Assembly (NCBI GenBank): GCA_013399695.1
Contig: VXAU01001112.1
Span: 1 to 64,000 of the forward strand
Length of the DNA stretch: 64,000 bases
DNA from: Formicarius rufipectus
Taxonomy: Eukaryota > Chordata > Aves > Passeriformes > Formicariidae
Direction of reading: 5' to 3'
In this document: positions 36,396-47,100 of the stretch, piece after piece
Numbering within the stretch: the stretch's first letter is position 1
Layout of the letters: every line of letters begins with the position of its first letter
Program-made: the position numbers and the translations under genes
Notes under the pieces: generated by a model
The model's database searches: none
Told to the model about the DNA's origin: nothing
Seen by the model: the letters and a program-made list of their open reading frames with translations, nothing else

Positions 36396-36800
36396 GACTT
36401 CGCGAACGAAGATTTGGGAGGGCTCTGCCCACAGGGAGTGGGTGAATCCCTCAAGCCTGCGCAGTGGATTTTTTAGGTGAGGCACAGCATGCGCAGAACT
36501 GGCCCCACCCTTTACTCCTGAGGTTCATCTGCCTGGGCCCAGCAAGCTTGGACGGTGACAGCGAGGTCCTCAGGATGTAGGTTTGGTTAGAGTATCCTTC
36601 TCTTAGATGGATGGCCTTACAAGGTTAAGCGAGCTCCATCTGCCCGGGTTTGGAGTTAGAGTTGTCCTTCTCCTAGGATGGTTGCCGAGCAGCTGACGAG
36701 CCCATCCTGCCCGAGGACACACTTTGTCTGACCCTTCAGTTGAGACCTGACCAGTATGGGAGACCCTGCCGGAGGCATAAACCACCGCCAGCATAGCTCA
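36396..36800 (-). repeat. unclassified dispersed repeat, most complete copy, inverted
   Basis: Read on the - strand it starts near GTGAGCTATGCTGG and ends with the hairpin CTTCGTTCGCGAAG (stem CTTCG/CGAAG, loop TTCG) next to 36,396. It is closely similar to 42,148-42,446 on the + strand and shares its last part with 20,674-20,830. Inside are two related units of about 60 bases, each with CATC-TA-GAGAAGGA then ACTCTAAC and CAAACC, an old internal duplication. A 63-residue open frame runs through it, as a related one does in the 42 kb copy; this reflects shared ancestry of the repeat. I do not recognise the family. Confidence 0.75.
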
Positions 36801-39800
36801 CAACCTCAAAAGGGCACACAAGCTTCTCCCCCATGACAATGGGGTGTCCGTGGAGAAGTCAATGACATAGAAACCTTCCATTAAAGAGATCTGACCCATA
36901 CAGATAGTTTAGTAACAGCTGAAATCCAGGATAGACAAAGGTGTGAGAGTCAGGTGCTGCAGTTGTCTTACAGTTTTAGTGCTTCTTTGAACAGCCCTCC
37001 AGCCTTCTTGTAGTTTTGAAATCTGCACTGGAGAAGAAGACACAACTTGCCCAAAGAAACACTCAGTTTTTTTGTTGTTTAGGCCATGAAGATTACATTT
37101 ATAAAACCATTACAACAACAACAAAAATATCCAGTAATGTAGACCCTCCAGGATCTGTGGAGTTGCCGGGTGATTATGGTCTGAAGAGCAGATGCTAGTC
37201 AGGCTGCAATAATGAAGATCTGTGGAAGTATGAAATGAAGGTTGGTCATGGCATGTCCCAACTCACACTGCCTCATCTTGTCTCAGTCCTCTATGCATGT
37301 GTGAGTCACTGGAACCATCATATGTGTGTGACTGCAGGTTCTATGCCAGACGTTGTGGAAGCTACCATACAGGACATGAAGCTGTAGAGTTGGGTGTGCT
37401 TGTGATTGCAGATAACCCACTTTATTGTTTTCTAGATCTTCCCTGCAAAATGTGATTTAATTTGAAGTGCCTGAAATTGGCTTGATAACCTTCTTCCACA
37501 AGGAGATTTGGTGCTGGGTCAGAAGAAAGTAGATGGGCTTTTAAGGTGATGAGAAAAAAAGTAAGCAGTTGTCACAAGTAAGTTGTTTAGGTCACTTGAG
37601 GAATCACTGTCAAAAGTATCAAAAAAGCAGGTTTAATATGAATTTCCAAAAGCACGTCTGAAGTTCAATGGCAAGGTGTAATTTATTGCTTACTATATGG
37701 ATGAAGCGTATCAAAGAAAATCATATTTGAATTGTTTTAGAATAATTTACAAGGAGACTGAAGACATAAAAAAGGCAAGGTTGTAAAAGGGTAAGGGAGA
37801 CCCTCCTGCTGAGTCGTGAGGTTCAGGTTGGACCCCTTCGCTTTCTAAACTCCTTTTGAAGCCTAGTGCAGCTGCATTCAGACTCAGCTTCAGATTTGAT
37901 TAATGGCTTATATCTAAAGGTTTAACAGCCCTTGATCATTGACTAATTAACACTAATGAAATGATTCAGTAAGATTCACTATAAGTACAGGAGTCAATTA
38001 TAATTCTGAGGAAGACCTTTACAGGGTCACAGGAGCACCAGGCTGACAGTAATTCACTCCCAAATTAGCCCCTTTAAGAAAAGTTAATGTGGCGGATTTC
38101 TGAGAGGATAAAACAGAGTGAGCATTGATGCAAGCTGCCAAGAGTGTGAAAATATGACCGGATAGGAAAACTTAGAAGAGATGTTGCTGGTGGGCAGACT
38201 CCTGCCTGGCCCTTCACCCATGACACCACTATCCCCCAGCTAACTGGGACCTTGGGGGATGTCAGGAGGGTATGACAGGGCTGTCCATGATCTGGTAACC
38301 ATAGTGCGCCCACTTTGAGGAATGTGATACTCTCTCCCTCAGAAAAGAGGGAGCTTGGGGAAGGAAACCCAAATGGTATAAATGCAATTTTTCCTTGGGG
38401 GAAGAAAGGTCAGCCATCTCTTCTAGTCCTTTTGTTCAGTACAACTGTGATTTCCAAGAGAAGCTACTTTTATAATAATGTTCCCACATTTTTTGCTCTG
38501 TTTTAGCCCCAATCAGAAGAATGGATCATCATAGAATTTATTTAATGCATTCTTTTAGGAGCATTTTTAATCTCTACTTGAGTAAAAAGCATCTGTTGTT
38601 AATGCTGTCAGGGATGGCTTTTGTTTCTATCCAGATGTTAAACTATAATTGAAGATACAAGTATTCAGGCACCACTGACTGTGCAGAAAGATTGAGACAA
38701 ACTACTGGTACAGTAAAAACCAAAACCTTGTGAAACACAGAAACATAAATGATGCTACCTCATTATCACATCACCTCCTTAAAATGACATGTATGGAGGT
38801 CATGGAAGCAGCATGTAAACCACTGGGACACTAGGGTCCAAGGCAGCATTCCTGTTCCTTGCTTGGTCACAGGCTGAGCTTGGGTTCACTTTAAATGATG
38901 GTATGAATTTGCAGAGGGAGTGCCCTCCAAGGAAAGGTCACTGCAAAAATTAATTTAACAAACATGTGGCCACCTACCCCTGGTTACCCTAAGTACAAAT
39001 AGCAAAGATGCAAAATGATTCTTCTTCACAGTCAGCAGTGTCAGTTCAGCGTTTACCTGCAAGGACAACCAGGAAATTGTCCTGCCTGAAGTATCCAGGG
39101 AACCAGCACTGGTGATACGACAGGCATAAATACACACCACTTTTGGGGCACACTTGGCAGGATCTGGCAGCTGACAACATCCACATACAGCTGAAACTGC
39201 ATATCCAGCATCCCAGTAGTGCTGTGGCACATACAGCCCCTGGAGCACTGTGTCCTGTCCTTTGGATAGCCTTTTGGCCTGCTGAAAGTCCCTCTGAGTT
39301 CTGGTGCTTAGCAGGATATGGTCAAAGTGATCTGATTTAGTGGTGATGAAGATTGGCACTATCAGCACAGATAAAAAAAAACATGTCTGCCCAAAATAGT
39401 TACTTGTCCCTGAAATCTTGTTCTGGGACTAGCCAATGTGACTGAAAAAACAGGGTAGTTTTGTCCTTAGTTGTAGCCTTGGGAAAGGAGAGCCTTAAGA
39501 CACCAGTTAGCTTCTTTTATTTTAATATTCTTCTAAATGCTTCCTTATATTGAATTTCCTTTTAAATACCCAGAAGGGAGGAAAAAATAAGGTGGGCTGT
39601 GGTTATTAGATGCTGAGTCACTAAAGGGAGAGGTTTGCTGTGCCTGGAGGATGTGTTGCTGGGCCAGCATGTGCTGCAGTTGACACTGCAGAAGGTATGG
39701 CTACAACCCCACTGCCCTGCCAGCCATCCCAGGGCTGCTTGGGGGGCAGAGGAGGCCTGAACTGGATCGTTGAGAGGGATGGCAGGTGGGACTCTGGCTC

Positions 39801-41560
39801 ACACGGACATGGCAGTGTCAGGGCTCAACCCACAGCAGGGAGACCCTCATGGGTTGTTGGTGCTGTTCTACCTCTACAGCTGAGTTTTGTGAATCACTTT
39901 CAGACATGTCGGTGAGGAGCTGAGGCACAGAGAAGACTTTGGTTAGACACAAGTCATATTAAGCTGAATCAGACTCCTGAGCTGGTTGTGTTACTGTATT
40001 TGTGGACTGAGAATGGCTCTTTCCCTGAAGCTGGAAAGAAAAAGAGTGTGCTCACAGCTATAACCCTGCGCACACAAAAGGTTTTGAAGTGCAAAAGCAT
40101 GTATCTGATCTCTGAACACAAGGTTTTGCCTGTCTAGAAGCAGCACTCAGACAACTGAGGTGGGTGAGCAAGGGACAGGGATTTTCAGATCTAGCTGTCA
40201 TCTGGAACAGTAAACAAGTGTGTTTGAAAAACAGACTCTTTTAAAAATACAGTGATCAGGTTTGGGAAAAAGCAGATTTCATAAAATCCCTGCCTGTACT
40301 CCACTTAACTAAATTGTGTTTAGTTAAAAAAATAAGCACAAGCCAGCAACTTAAGTGATGCTAGTAAAATGTTCCCTAAGAAAGGTATAAAAAAGTATAT
40401 TCAGCAGAAAAGAAAGTGGAAGCTACCCTGACCGCTAAGAACTTGCAGTCAGTAGTGGCATTCTTGCCTCAGCTTTTTAAAACTAGCTCTCAATTTGAAG
40501 GTGAAAATAACATACTACTTACACTGCAGGCTGTGCATATATTAACTTCCTTTAATACTAGTATGGCCTGCAAAGATATGTTCTTGCATAATCTTTTACC
40601 ACAGATAGTTGAAAAACAACACAAGCACACAGAAAGGTTTTTGAAATTATTTAAACTCCTTTAACAGAATTAAGAATGTTTGCTTCAGACTGTTAACATC
40701 TTACCACGAGAGGGAGAAAGGGCCAGCCAAAACTTCTGAGGAGTTAAGTTACAGAGGGTGTTCCTGAGGTCTGGAGCAATATTGTAAGGTATTCTTGCCT
40801 ATTGCTGCTTTTCTTGTTTGGCACGGGTGTGACACAGTTGTTTCCTGAGCTGAAGTACCAGTGATGGAAGACTTTTAATATCTTGGTGAGGACCAAGTTT
40901 GGTGGTGGATGGATTTTAGAGTTCAGAGAAGTATATTTGACTTCATAGATATTTTGGTGCAGAGTTTGCTGTAAGGTAGAAACAGAAATGGTAACTCTAG
41001 GGTTCATCTGGCTTTGCCCTCCAGCATGAGAGGGTGGAGCTGTATCTTGGGTAGTGCCTGTTCAGGCCCCAGACAAGGGGCTGCTGAACTTCCTCTGGCC
41101 TTCCCTTTTGCAGAGGGAGAAGCTGTTGGCACTCTGGAGCTCGGGGGAAGCAGGTATGTGGCAGAGACTCTCTTGAACAATCAGGGAAAGCTGAGTCCAG
41201 ATCTGGCATTGCTGCTTTACACAGTTGGGGCAGTTTAGAACTTGGATGTTGTGCTGCTCTTCCTGAAATATGTCTGCACCTAGGGAATCCTCAGATGGTC
41301 TACCTGTGTGCCTGGTAGTGTAACTCACCCTCTCTGCGATCTGTAGCTTTTAAACTCAGATCACTAGACCAAAAACAAATCAGGAAGCAATAGTGTGTAT
41401 TAAGCTGGAGCAGGGCTAGTAGTTTGGTGATATGACACAATTGGAGACAAAACTGCAGGACTGTATCCTCACTGACCCCTTCTGTGCTTCATGCTCTCCT
41501 CTGCATTGGTACACCAACTCTTACCCATCATCATAAAGGACTCTGAGAAATGAAGAAAAG
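36801..41560. other. intergenic sequence with two open frames of unclear origin
   Basis: No gene or repeat family recognised. A 137-codon frame lies on the - strand (38,955-39,368), and an 82-codon frame with coherent protein-like composition on the + strand (40,416-40,664). Neither shows domains I can name. Confidence 0.4.
40416..40664 (+). other. unexplained protein-like open frame, 82 codons
   Basis: The frame stays open upstream to an AG acceptor-like site (TATATTCAG, ending 40,404) and ends at TAA. The predicted peptide is leucine-rich, with alternating hydrophobic and polar segments such as SVVAFLPQLFK and NILLTLQAVHILTSF, as in alpha-helical repeat proteins. It has no ATG of its own near the 5' end; the first codon in the frame given is GTG. 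It could be an orphan exon, a decayed retrocopy fragment or chance. I do not recognise it. Confidence 0.25.
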
Positions 41561-41566
41561 GCTGTA

Positions 41567-42102
41567 TGTCGGGGGGAGGCACCTGTAAGGGAGGCACCTG
41601 TAAGGGAAGCACCTCTTGGGGACTGCTGAGAAACTGTCTGCTGCTAACTGGAGTCTGTCATAACCATCACTTATCTATCCCCATAGAGCCGCTGTTTTTA
41701 AAGTTTTTATATTGTTGAGATGTTGTAGTTAGGATAAATATGTATTAGATAGGTAATTATTACTATTTGATTACCTCTGTTTGTTCAATTGTTCTGATTG
41801 GTTCTGGGAACCCCGGTTACAGCCCCCAATTGGTCCTTGCACCCCTAAAATCCCATAGGCTGACCAGTGGAGCAGTGCAGCACCACCATACAAGGCTAGC
41901 CACCCCTATATTTCCCTCATATGTTACAGCCCCTCCTTTGGTTTCCCTTTTATGTCGCAATCTGCCCCTAACTCCACCCACGTTCTAGAAACCTCGACCC
42001 GAACCTTATAAAAGTCCCATGCACCCTAATAAAGTGTTCATGCCTCTTCACCCCCTTCTCTTTGCATGGACTGTGTCTTCCTTTCTCTGACGGACCGTGT
42101 CA
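41567..42102 (+). mobile_element. solo LTR of an endogenous retrovirus (ERVK-like), copy 2
   Basis: 536 bases, from TGTCGGGGGG to GACGGACCGTGTCA. It is bounded by a perfect 6-bp target-site duplication, GCTGTA, at 41561-41566 and 42103-42108. It contains three tandem units of about 16 bases (AGGCACCTGTAAGGG) at the 5' end, a TATAAAA box at 42007-42013 and AATAAA at 42028-42033. Intact TSD, TATA and poly(A) signals suggest a younger insertion than copy 1. The perfect TSD shows it is a solo LTR in its own right and not one end of a provirus. Confidence 0.88.
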
Positions 42103-42147
42103 GCTGTAAAAGTCCTAATGTTATTATTCACTCTTATAATCTGTGGT

Positions 42148-42446
42148 CTGGTGGTTTATGCCTCTGGCAGGGTCTCCCATACTGGTCAGATCTCAACTGA
42201 AGGGTCAGACAAAGTGTGTCCTCGGGCAGGATGGGCTCATCAGCCACCCGGCAACCATCCTAGGAGAAGGACAACTCTAACTCCAAACCCGGGCAGATGG
42301 AGCTCGCTTAGCCCTGTAAGGCCATCCATCTAAGAGAAGGATACTCTAACCAAACCTACATCCTGAGGACCTCGCTGTCACCGTCCAAGCTTGCTGGGCC
42401 CTGGCAGATGAACCTCAGGAGTAAAGGGTGGGGCCAGTTCTGCACA
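42148..42446 (+). repeat. unclassified dispersed repeat, copy truncated at its 3' end
   Basis: It is closely similar to the reverse complement of 36,396-36,800, from GTGGTTTATGCC to GGCCAGTTCTGCACAT. It then stops before the hairpin end seen in the other copies. The same internal duplicated unit is present. Its 5' end lies about 45 bases beyond the LTR at 41,567-42,102. The 78-residue open frame at 42,097-42,333 lies mostly in this repeat and is not a gene. Confidence 0.75.
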
Positions 42447-44052
42447 TCTAGCGATGAATCTTTGGTTTCCAGCAGCTGTTTGTAGATTGTTAAATGGCTC
42501 TGTTTACTGAAAGCTGGTCAACACTGAGAAATGACTCTGTGCTGAACTGTGATTCAACTTCAGCAGATGACAAACAAAACCACCTCTGTTTACATGAAAT
42601 GATGAATAAATAAACTTGAACCTCAAGGCCATTTCCAAACATAATATGATTTCCAAACTCTAATTCTGAAAATTTTGCTGAGGAGTCAGTGAACTCTTAC
42701 CACTGTTGGTCCTTCATTTGTTGACTTGTCCATACACATAATTACTAGTACTATCAACTTAAATCAAGTGTAAACCTATTTCTGAAACTTGCAGTAAGTG
42801 GCTGTGAAGCCACAATGACAAGTGCTAACCTTTGCATCACTGTTACATGCTTGAAGTTATGAGTCAAATTGATTCAGCACTGAGACTGAAACTGCAGTTC
42901 CTCAGCAGTGTGTGCAAATAAACGTGTGGCAGTCACACCACTCCTTGTCTGTCTGTGCGTTTTCCTCACCCTAAATCCAGTACTCGGTGGACTTTCAATG
43001 AGCTGCTGTGGTGACCAAGCTGGCAACAAAACATCCAAGACTTTGATCATACAAGGTCAGTCAGAAGTTGAGATTCTAGTAGAAATACACAAATCCATAA
43101 TGATATTATTAATCAGATGAGTCCAGTATACCAATTAAAGGAACCAACTCAGTCTTACTCTGAAGATGAAACCAGACTGAAAGGGATCAAGATTTTTCCA
43201 GGGTTATAAATCTACTTTCCCTCATAAATCCCATCCTACTTAAAATATAACTAAGGAGAATCTACTTTAGCCTAATCCTGTGTTTGACCTGGTCTCTGAG
43301 AAGCATTATCCAAGTGAAATAGTCTTGTGCACAAACTGTTTTATAGGCTCCCGTGGGAACTCAGGGTATAACTATCAGGTACCCCACATCTAAGACACCT
43401 ACTAAAGGAAATTTCAATCAAATCTAAAAATGCTGTCCAGTCAAGGAAAATCCTCACCAGGAAATGACAAGGATTGGGTGTCTTTTAAACTTTAAACAAC
43501 ATTAAACACTTTAAACAACATAAAACACTTTAAACAACATAAATGTGCACTATGGTAAAGAGTACATAAATGAGGAACAGTGAATTAAATTGCTTTTCTT
43601 TTCCTCAGATCTCTACTGCAGTATCAATGATACTGCCAAGATTCAAAGTGGGACTTCATTCTGTCTTCTTATATTGGAAAATCACTAATCAGGCAAAAAT
43701 ATTAGAAAGGCACTGTAGGTCTCCAAAGGTGAAAGATCTGAATTTTAGGGAGCATTTCTTCACCTACATATTTGCCATCCAGTAGCTTGGTGAACACCTT
43801 GACCTTCTAACACCTCTTTCACATGAGTGCACCAGCAACCTGCAAAAACATCACCATCAAAATGCTTTCAGACAACAAATACATATGTATAATAATACAA
43901 TACAAATAATATAATACGTCAAGACCACTATCAATGAAATCTGAAAATAAAACCAATCAATAAAATGAAGTCCAAATACACATATCTAAATAGATCTAGT
44001 TAATATCTATGATATCTTTCAGACACTGGAAAAAGGGACTGGTAAGGCATTT
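42447..44052. other. intergenic sequence with a short minisatellite
   Basis: No gene. Three tandem copies of a unit of about 19 bases (CTTTAAACAACATAAAACA with small changes) lie at about 43,489-43,543. The rest is AT-rich and unassigned. Confidence 0.5.
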
Positions 44053-44181
44053 CACAGAATCACAGACTATTCTGAGTTGGAAGAGACCCACAAGGATCAT
44101 TGAGTTCATCTCTTAAGAGCATGGCACACACAGTAATTGAACCTGAGACCTTGGCATTATTAGCACTGTGCCCTGAGATAT
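44053..44181 (-). mobile_element. TguSINE1-like SINE (tRNA-Ile head, CR1 tail)
   Basis: On the - strand the element starts with the remains of a tRNA-Ile: the anticodon arm GTGCTAATAATGCC (AAT anticodon), then a B-box-like GGTTCAATTAC. It ends with the CR1 3' tail (GATCCTTGTGGGTCTCTTCC, then CAGAATAGTCTGTGATTCTG). Songbird TguSINE1 is known to have this make-up. About ten bases of the D-arm and A-box are missing compared with a normal tRNA-Ile, so the internal promoter is broken. Confidence 0.8.
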
Positions 44182-45162
44182 GATTGCAGGAGAAACATGA
44201 AGCTGACAGAAAAGCTCATCAGTGGGCAGGGCCCCCTACTGAATCATGGCTTCAGTTTATCCTTTTTACATCATGTTGCCTTCATTTACATTGATTTAAT
44301 TAGCATACCATCAGAAGGAGCTACAGGAAGAATCTAGAAACATATGGACCAGGAAGATGCTAAGTGACTTACCATCAACAGGGTTCACAGCTCTATCAAA
44401 ACGATCCCAATACTCTGATAAAACCCACAAACAAATCATTTTAAAACTATTGATTTTTCCCTACTCAAACCGAAGCATGGCAAGGATGGCTGGTTATGAC
44501 ACAGCCAGATTTTACAGTAGCTTAGCAAACGATTCAGTAGGCAGCTAAGCTGCCTTGAGTCCAAGTAGGCAAGTACATTAGGCTTATTATGCTGTCTGTG
44601 ACTCCAACTCATGTAGCAAACATGGTTCTGGTCTCAATAGTCATGTTAGACTGATATTTGGGCTAGTCTTATACAGAGAAGGTCACTGTTACTGTAACTA
44701 CTATATATCAGTAGTATATATGTATACTATTGATACAGTACCATGTATACTAGTAGGTTTGTTGCATCCTTTGAGATTCAGACTGTTAACTTTAAGAAAA
44801 ATGAGAAAGATGAATGTACTTTACCCATAAAACTCCTTGATATACATACAACCCCCTCTACACATAAAAAAAAAAAAAAGCATGACCATTATGCAAAACA
44901 AAATAAAGCAAGACCTTGTTCTACAGACATAGTAACATAATTGAGAAATGTCACTTGTGTATGGATCAAATACAGCATCACACAGCAATGGTAGTCATTT
45001 AGAATTAGAAGGACCCCAACTTAGAAGGAGGAGAAGGAGGGTTCAGGCCATGAGGAACCTGTAAAATACCTACTGAGAGGAAGGCGCTTCACCTTCAATC
45101 CTCTCATGTGCCCGTAGTCAGACTTAACCTGCCTTGTGCCAGGTCTCATTACACAACATAGA

Positions 45163-45240
45163 GTCAGAGAATCACAGCATATTCTGAGTTGGAAGGGACC
45201 CACAAAGATCATCAAAGTCCAGCTCCTGGTCTACCCTGCA
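45163..45240 (-). mobile_element. CR1 LINE 3'-end fragment
   Basis: The - strand reads GATCTTTGTGGGTCCCTTCC followed by CAACTCAGAATATGCTGTGA, the conserved 3' end of avian CR1 elements. No tRNA-like head is visible, so I call it a CR1 tail and not a SINE. It is a short 5'-truncated copy, normal for CR1. Confidence 0.75.
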
Positions 45241-46280
45241 TGCTTGTAGTCAGGTGCAAGAGTAGATAAAATTATTCCATTTGTTTTTTTGCTTTCTGTC
45301 CATAATGAGTAAACCTCAGATTGTGATAGGCAAGCTTTTTGCTGCTTGGGAATAAATGTGAGCTGGTGGTCGACAAAGGGAGAAAAGAGATAGTAGTACA
45401 AGGGGGTTTAATAAAGATACAGGTATCTTGGGAGGTTTGAGCACTCACCTGAGAAACCCAACTTCCAAAATTGCCACAATGAGCTGACATGAGAAACACA
45501 CACTAAAATGAAGTTGGGACTGAAAAAAGAACTTGTCATATACATCTTACCATCCAGTACAAAATGTGAGCAAGACATTGCTTCTTCAGGAAGCTATGAC
45601 ACCAATTATTTTGATTATCAAATTTTTTAAAGTGGCAAAGGTTTTACCTATACAAATAAACAATCAAACCAGTGTTTCTGGTTGCCTTTCTAGGTGTTGG
45701 TTCTTGCACTTCTCTCAGTACTTCCATTTTTACCTCTATTTTAACTTAAATCACTGGCTCCTGGTATTCTGATTTGCATCCTACAGAATTCAGTTCAATA
45801 CCATCAGAAATCTGGTCCTTGGTTCTGTGCCCTTTCAAGGAGAAATGGTCTCTGTATTCCCTTCAGTGAAAGAAAAAAAAAAAAAAACAAAACCAAAACA
45901 AATTCCAACCCTGCTTCCTTTGGCCATCACTAAATTACTTCTAAAATAGGCAATTTAAAGGATGAAGCACTTTCATCTAAGTGTTTACAGTAGTCTAAGG
46001 GATAACTCAGATCTGTAGAATGGAATTTAAAACTCTCCATGGTGACAACTTTCAATACACCCACAGATTTTTGCTCCTGGACTATGCTTTAAAATTTCCA
46101 CATAGAGTAATTTTGATTACTTTTCCAGTTCAAGTTTTCTAACTGTTCAGGCTGTCATCTATTACTTTCAATGTCATTCAGGTACTTTCAGGTGTACTGC
46201 CAGAGGCCTCTGTGTCTCCCAAATCAGAGCGCAGTCCATCAAATATTCTGAGTATTACAAAAAAAGATCGAATGAGTCAG

Positions 46281-47100
46281 TGTTATAGTTTCAGAATCTA
46301 ATGGAATTTTTCTTTCCCCACCGCCAGAATGAGGGGCGAATTGGCCTACCTTAGTCAATTTGCCTCTGACAAAAGAAGCAAGATGACCGGTGATTTAGGG
46401 TGGGGGGGAAGCAGACACGCTGGTTTTGGCAGTTGGCAGCGGAGAGAGGGCTGAAGGAGAAACCTCCCTGAGTTTGGTTTCTTTCTTTGCCTTTCCTGCT
46501 GTTTTCCCTTTCCCATCCATGGATTTACGGAGCCTTTTTGGATTGTTTTTTGACTTTTGCCCAAGAGAGAGAGAGGGACGACATCGCTAGCCGGGGGGAG
46601 GCTCTTACATCGGGCCTTTCCTGGGCGGGGCCAGCGGTGGCCAGCCCAGACATGAGGGAACTTTTACATCGGAAACTCCAGGTGAGGTCAGCAGACCACA
46701 AGCTGAGGCAAGGAGGACCCCAGCCCTGTGCCCTGTCTGAGCGGCTTTCTCCCCACCGACCTCACCAAGGGATTTTTGCACAGCTTTTAGGAGGGACACG
46801 CCAAGGCCTTTCTGCCCATCCACCAACCCCCGGGGGCACCCCAGTATCGGTCAGTCATCTCATCACTTGCTACCCTAAATACCGGTTGTGCCCAACGGGG
46901 ACAGACTCTGTGTGTGTGGGGGGTTTTGATTCAGGAGTTTTTATTCATTTGGTCTTGGTTGTTTTGTTTTTCTCTTGAATATATATATATATATATATCT
47001 CATAGCTAGGAACTGTTATCCTTCCATTTATCATAATTAAAATTTGTTTTGAAATTAAAGGAGACTTGTCTCTCTCTGTTTTAGTTATAAATTTTCTAAG
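46281..47100 (+). mobile_element. probable LTR, end not defined
   Basis: A GC-rich block inside AT-rich DNA starts TGTTATAGTTTCAG, an ERVL-style LTR start. It continues through C-rich sequence and ends in an (AT)n run at about 46,979-46,998 and an ATTAAA-rich stretch. Open frames up to 163 codons cross it on both strands, as expected from local GC content. I could not find a target-site duplication, so the right edge (about 47.1 kb) is a guess. The alternative is an unrelated GC-rich island. Confidence 0.4.

Noticed and set aside
33971..42102. One provirus bounded by the two same-strand LTRs
   Set aside because: Each LTR has its own different 6-bp target-site duplication, and the 7 kb between shows no gag, pol or env frames. 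They are two separate solo LTRs.
42097..42333. 78-residue frame resembling one at 36,603-36,794
   Set aside because: The similarity comes from two copies of the same dispersed repeat. The frame start at 42,097 lies in the end of the LTR.
46487..46978. 163-codon open frame
   Set aside because: Lies in an LTR-like GC-rich block, with overlapping frames on the other strand and no recognisable domain.
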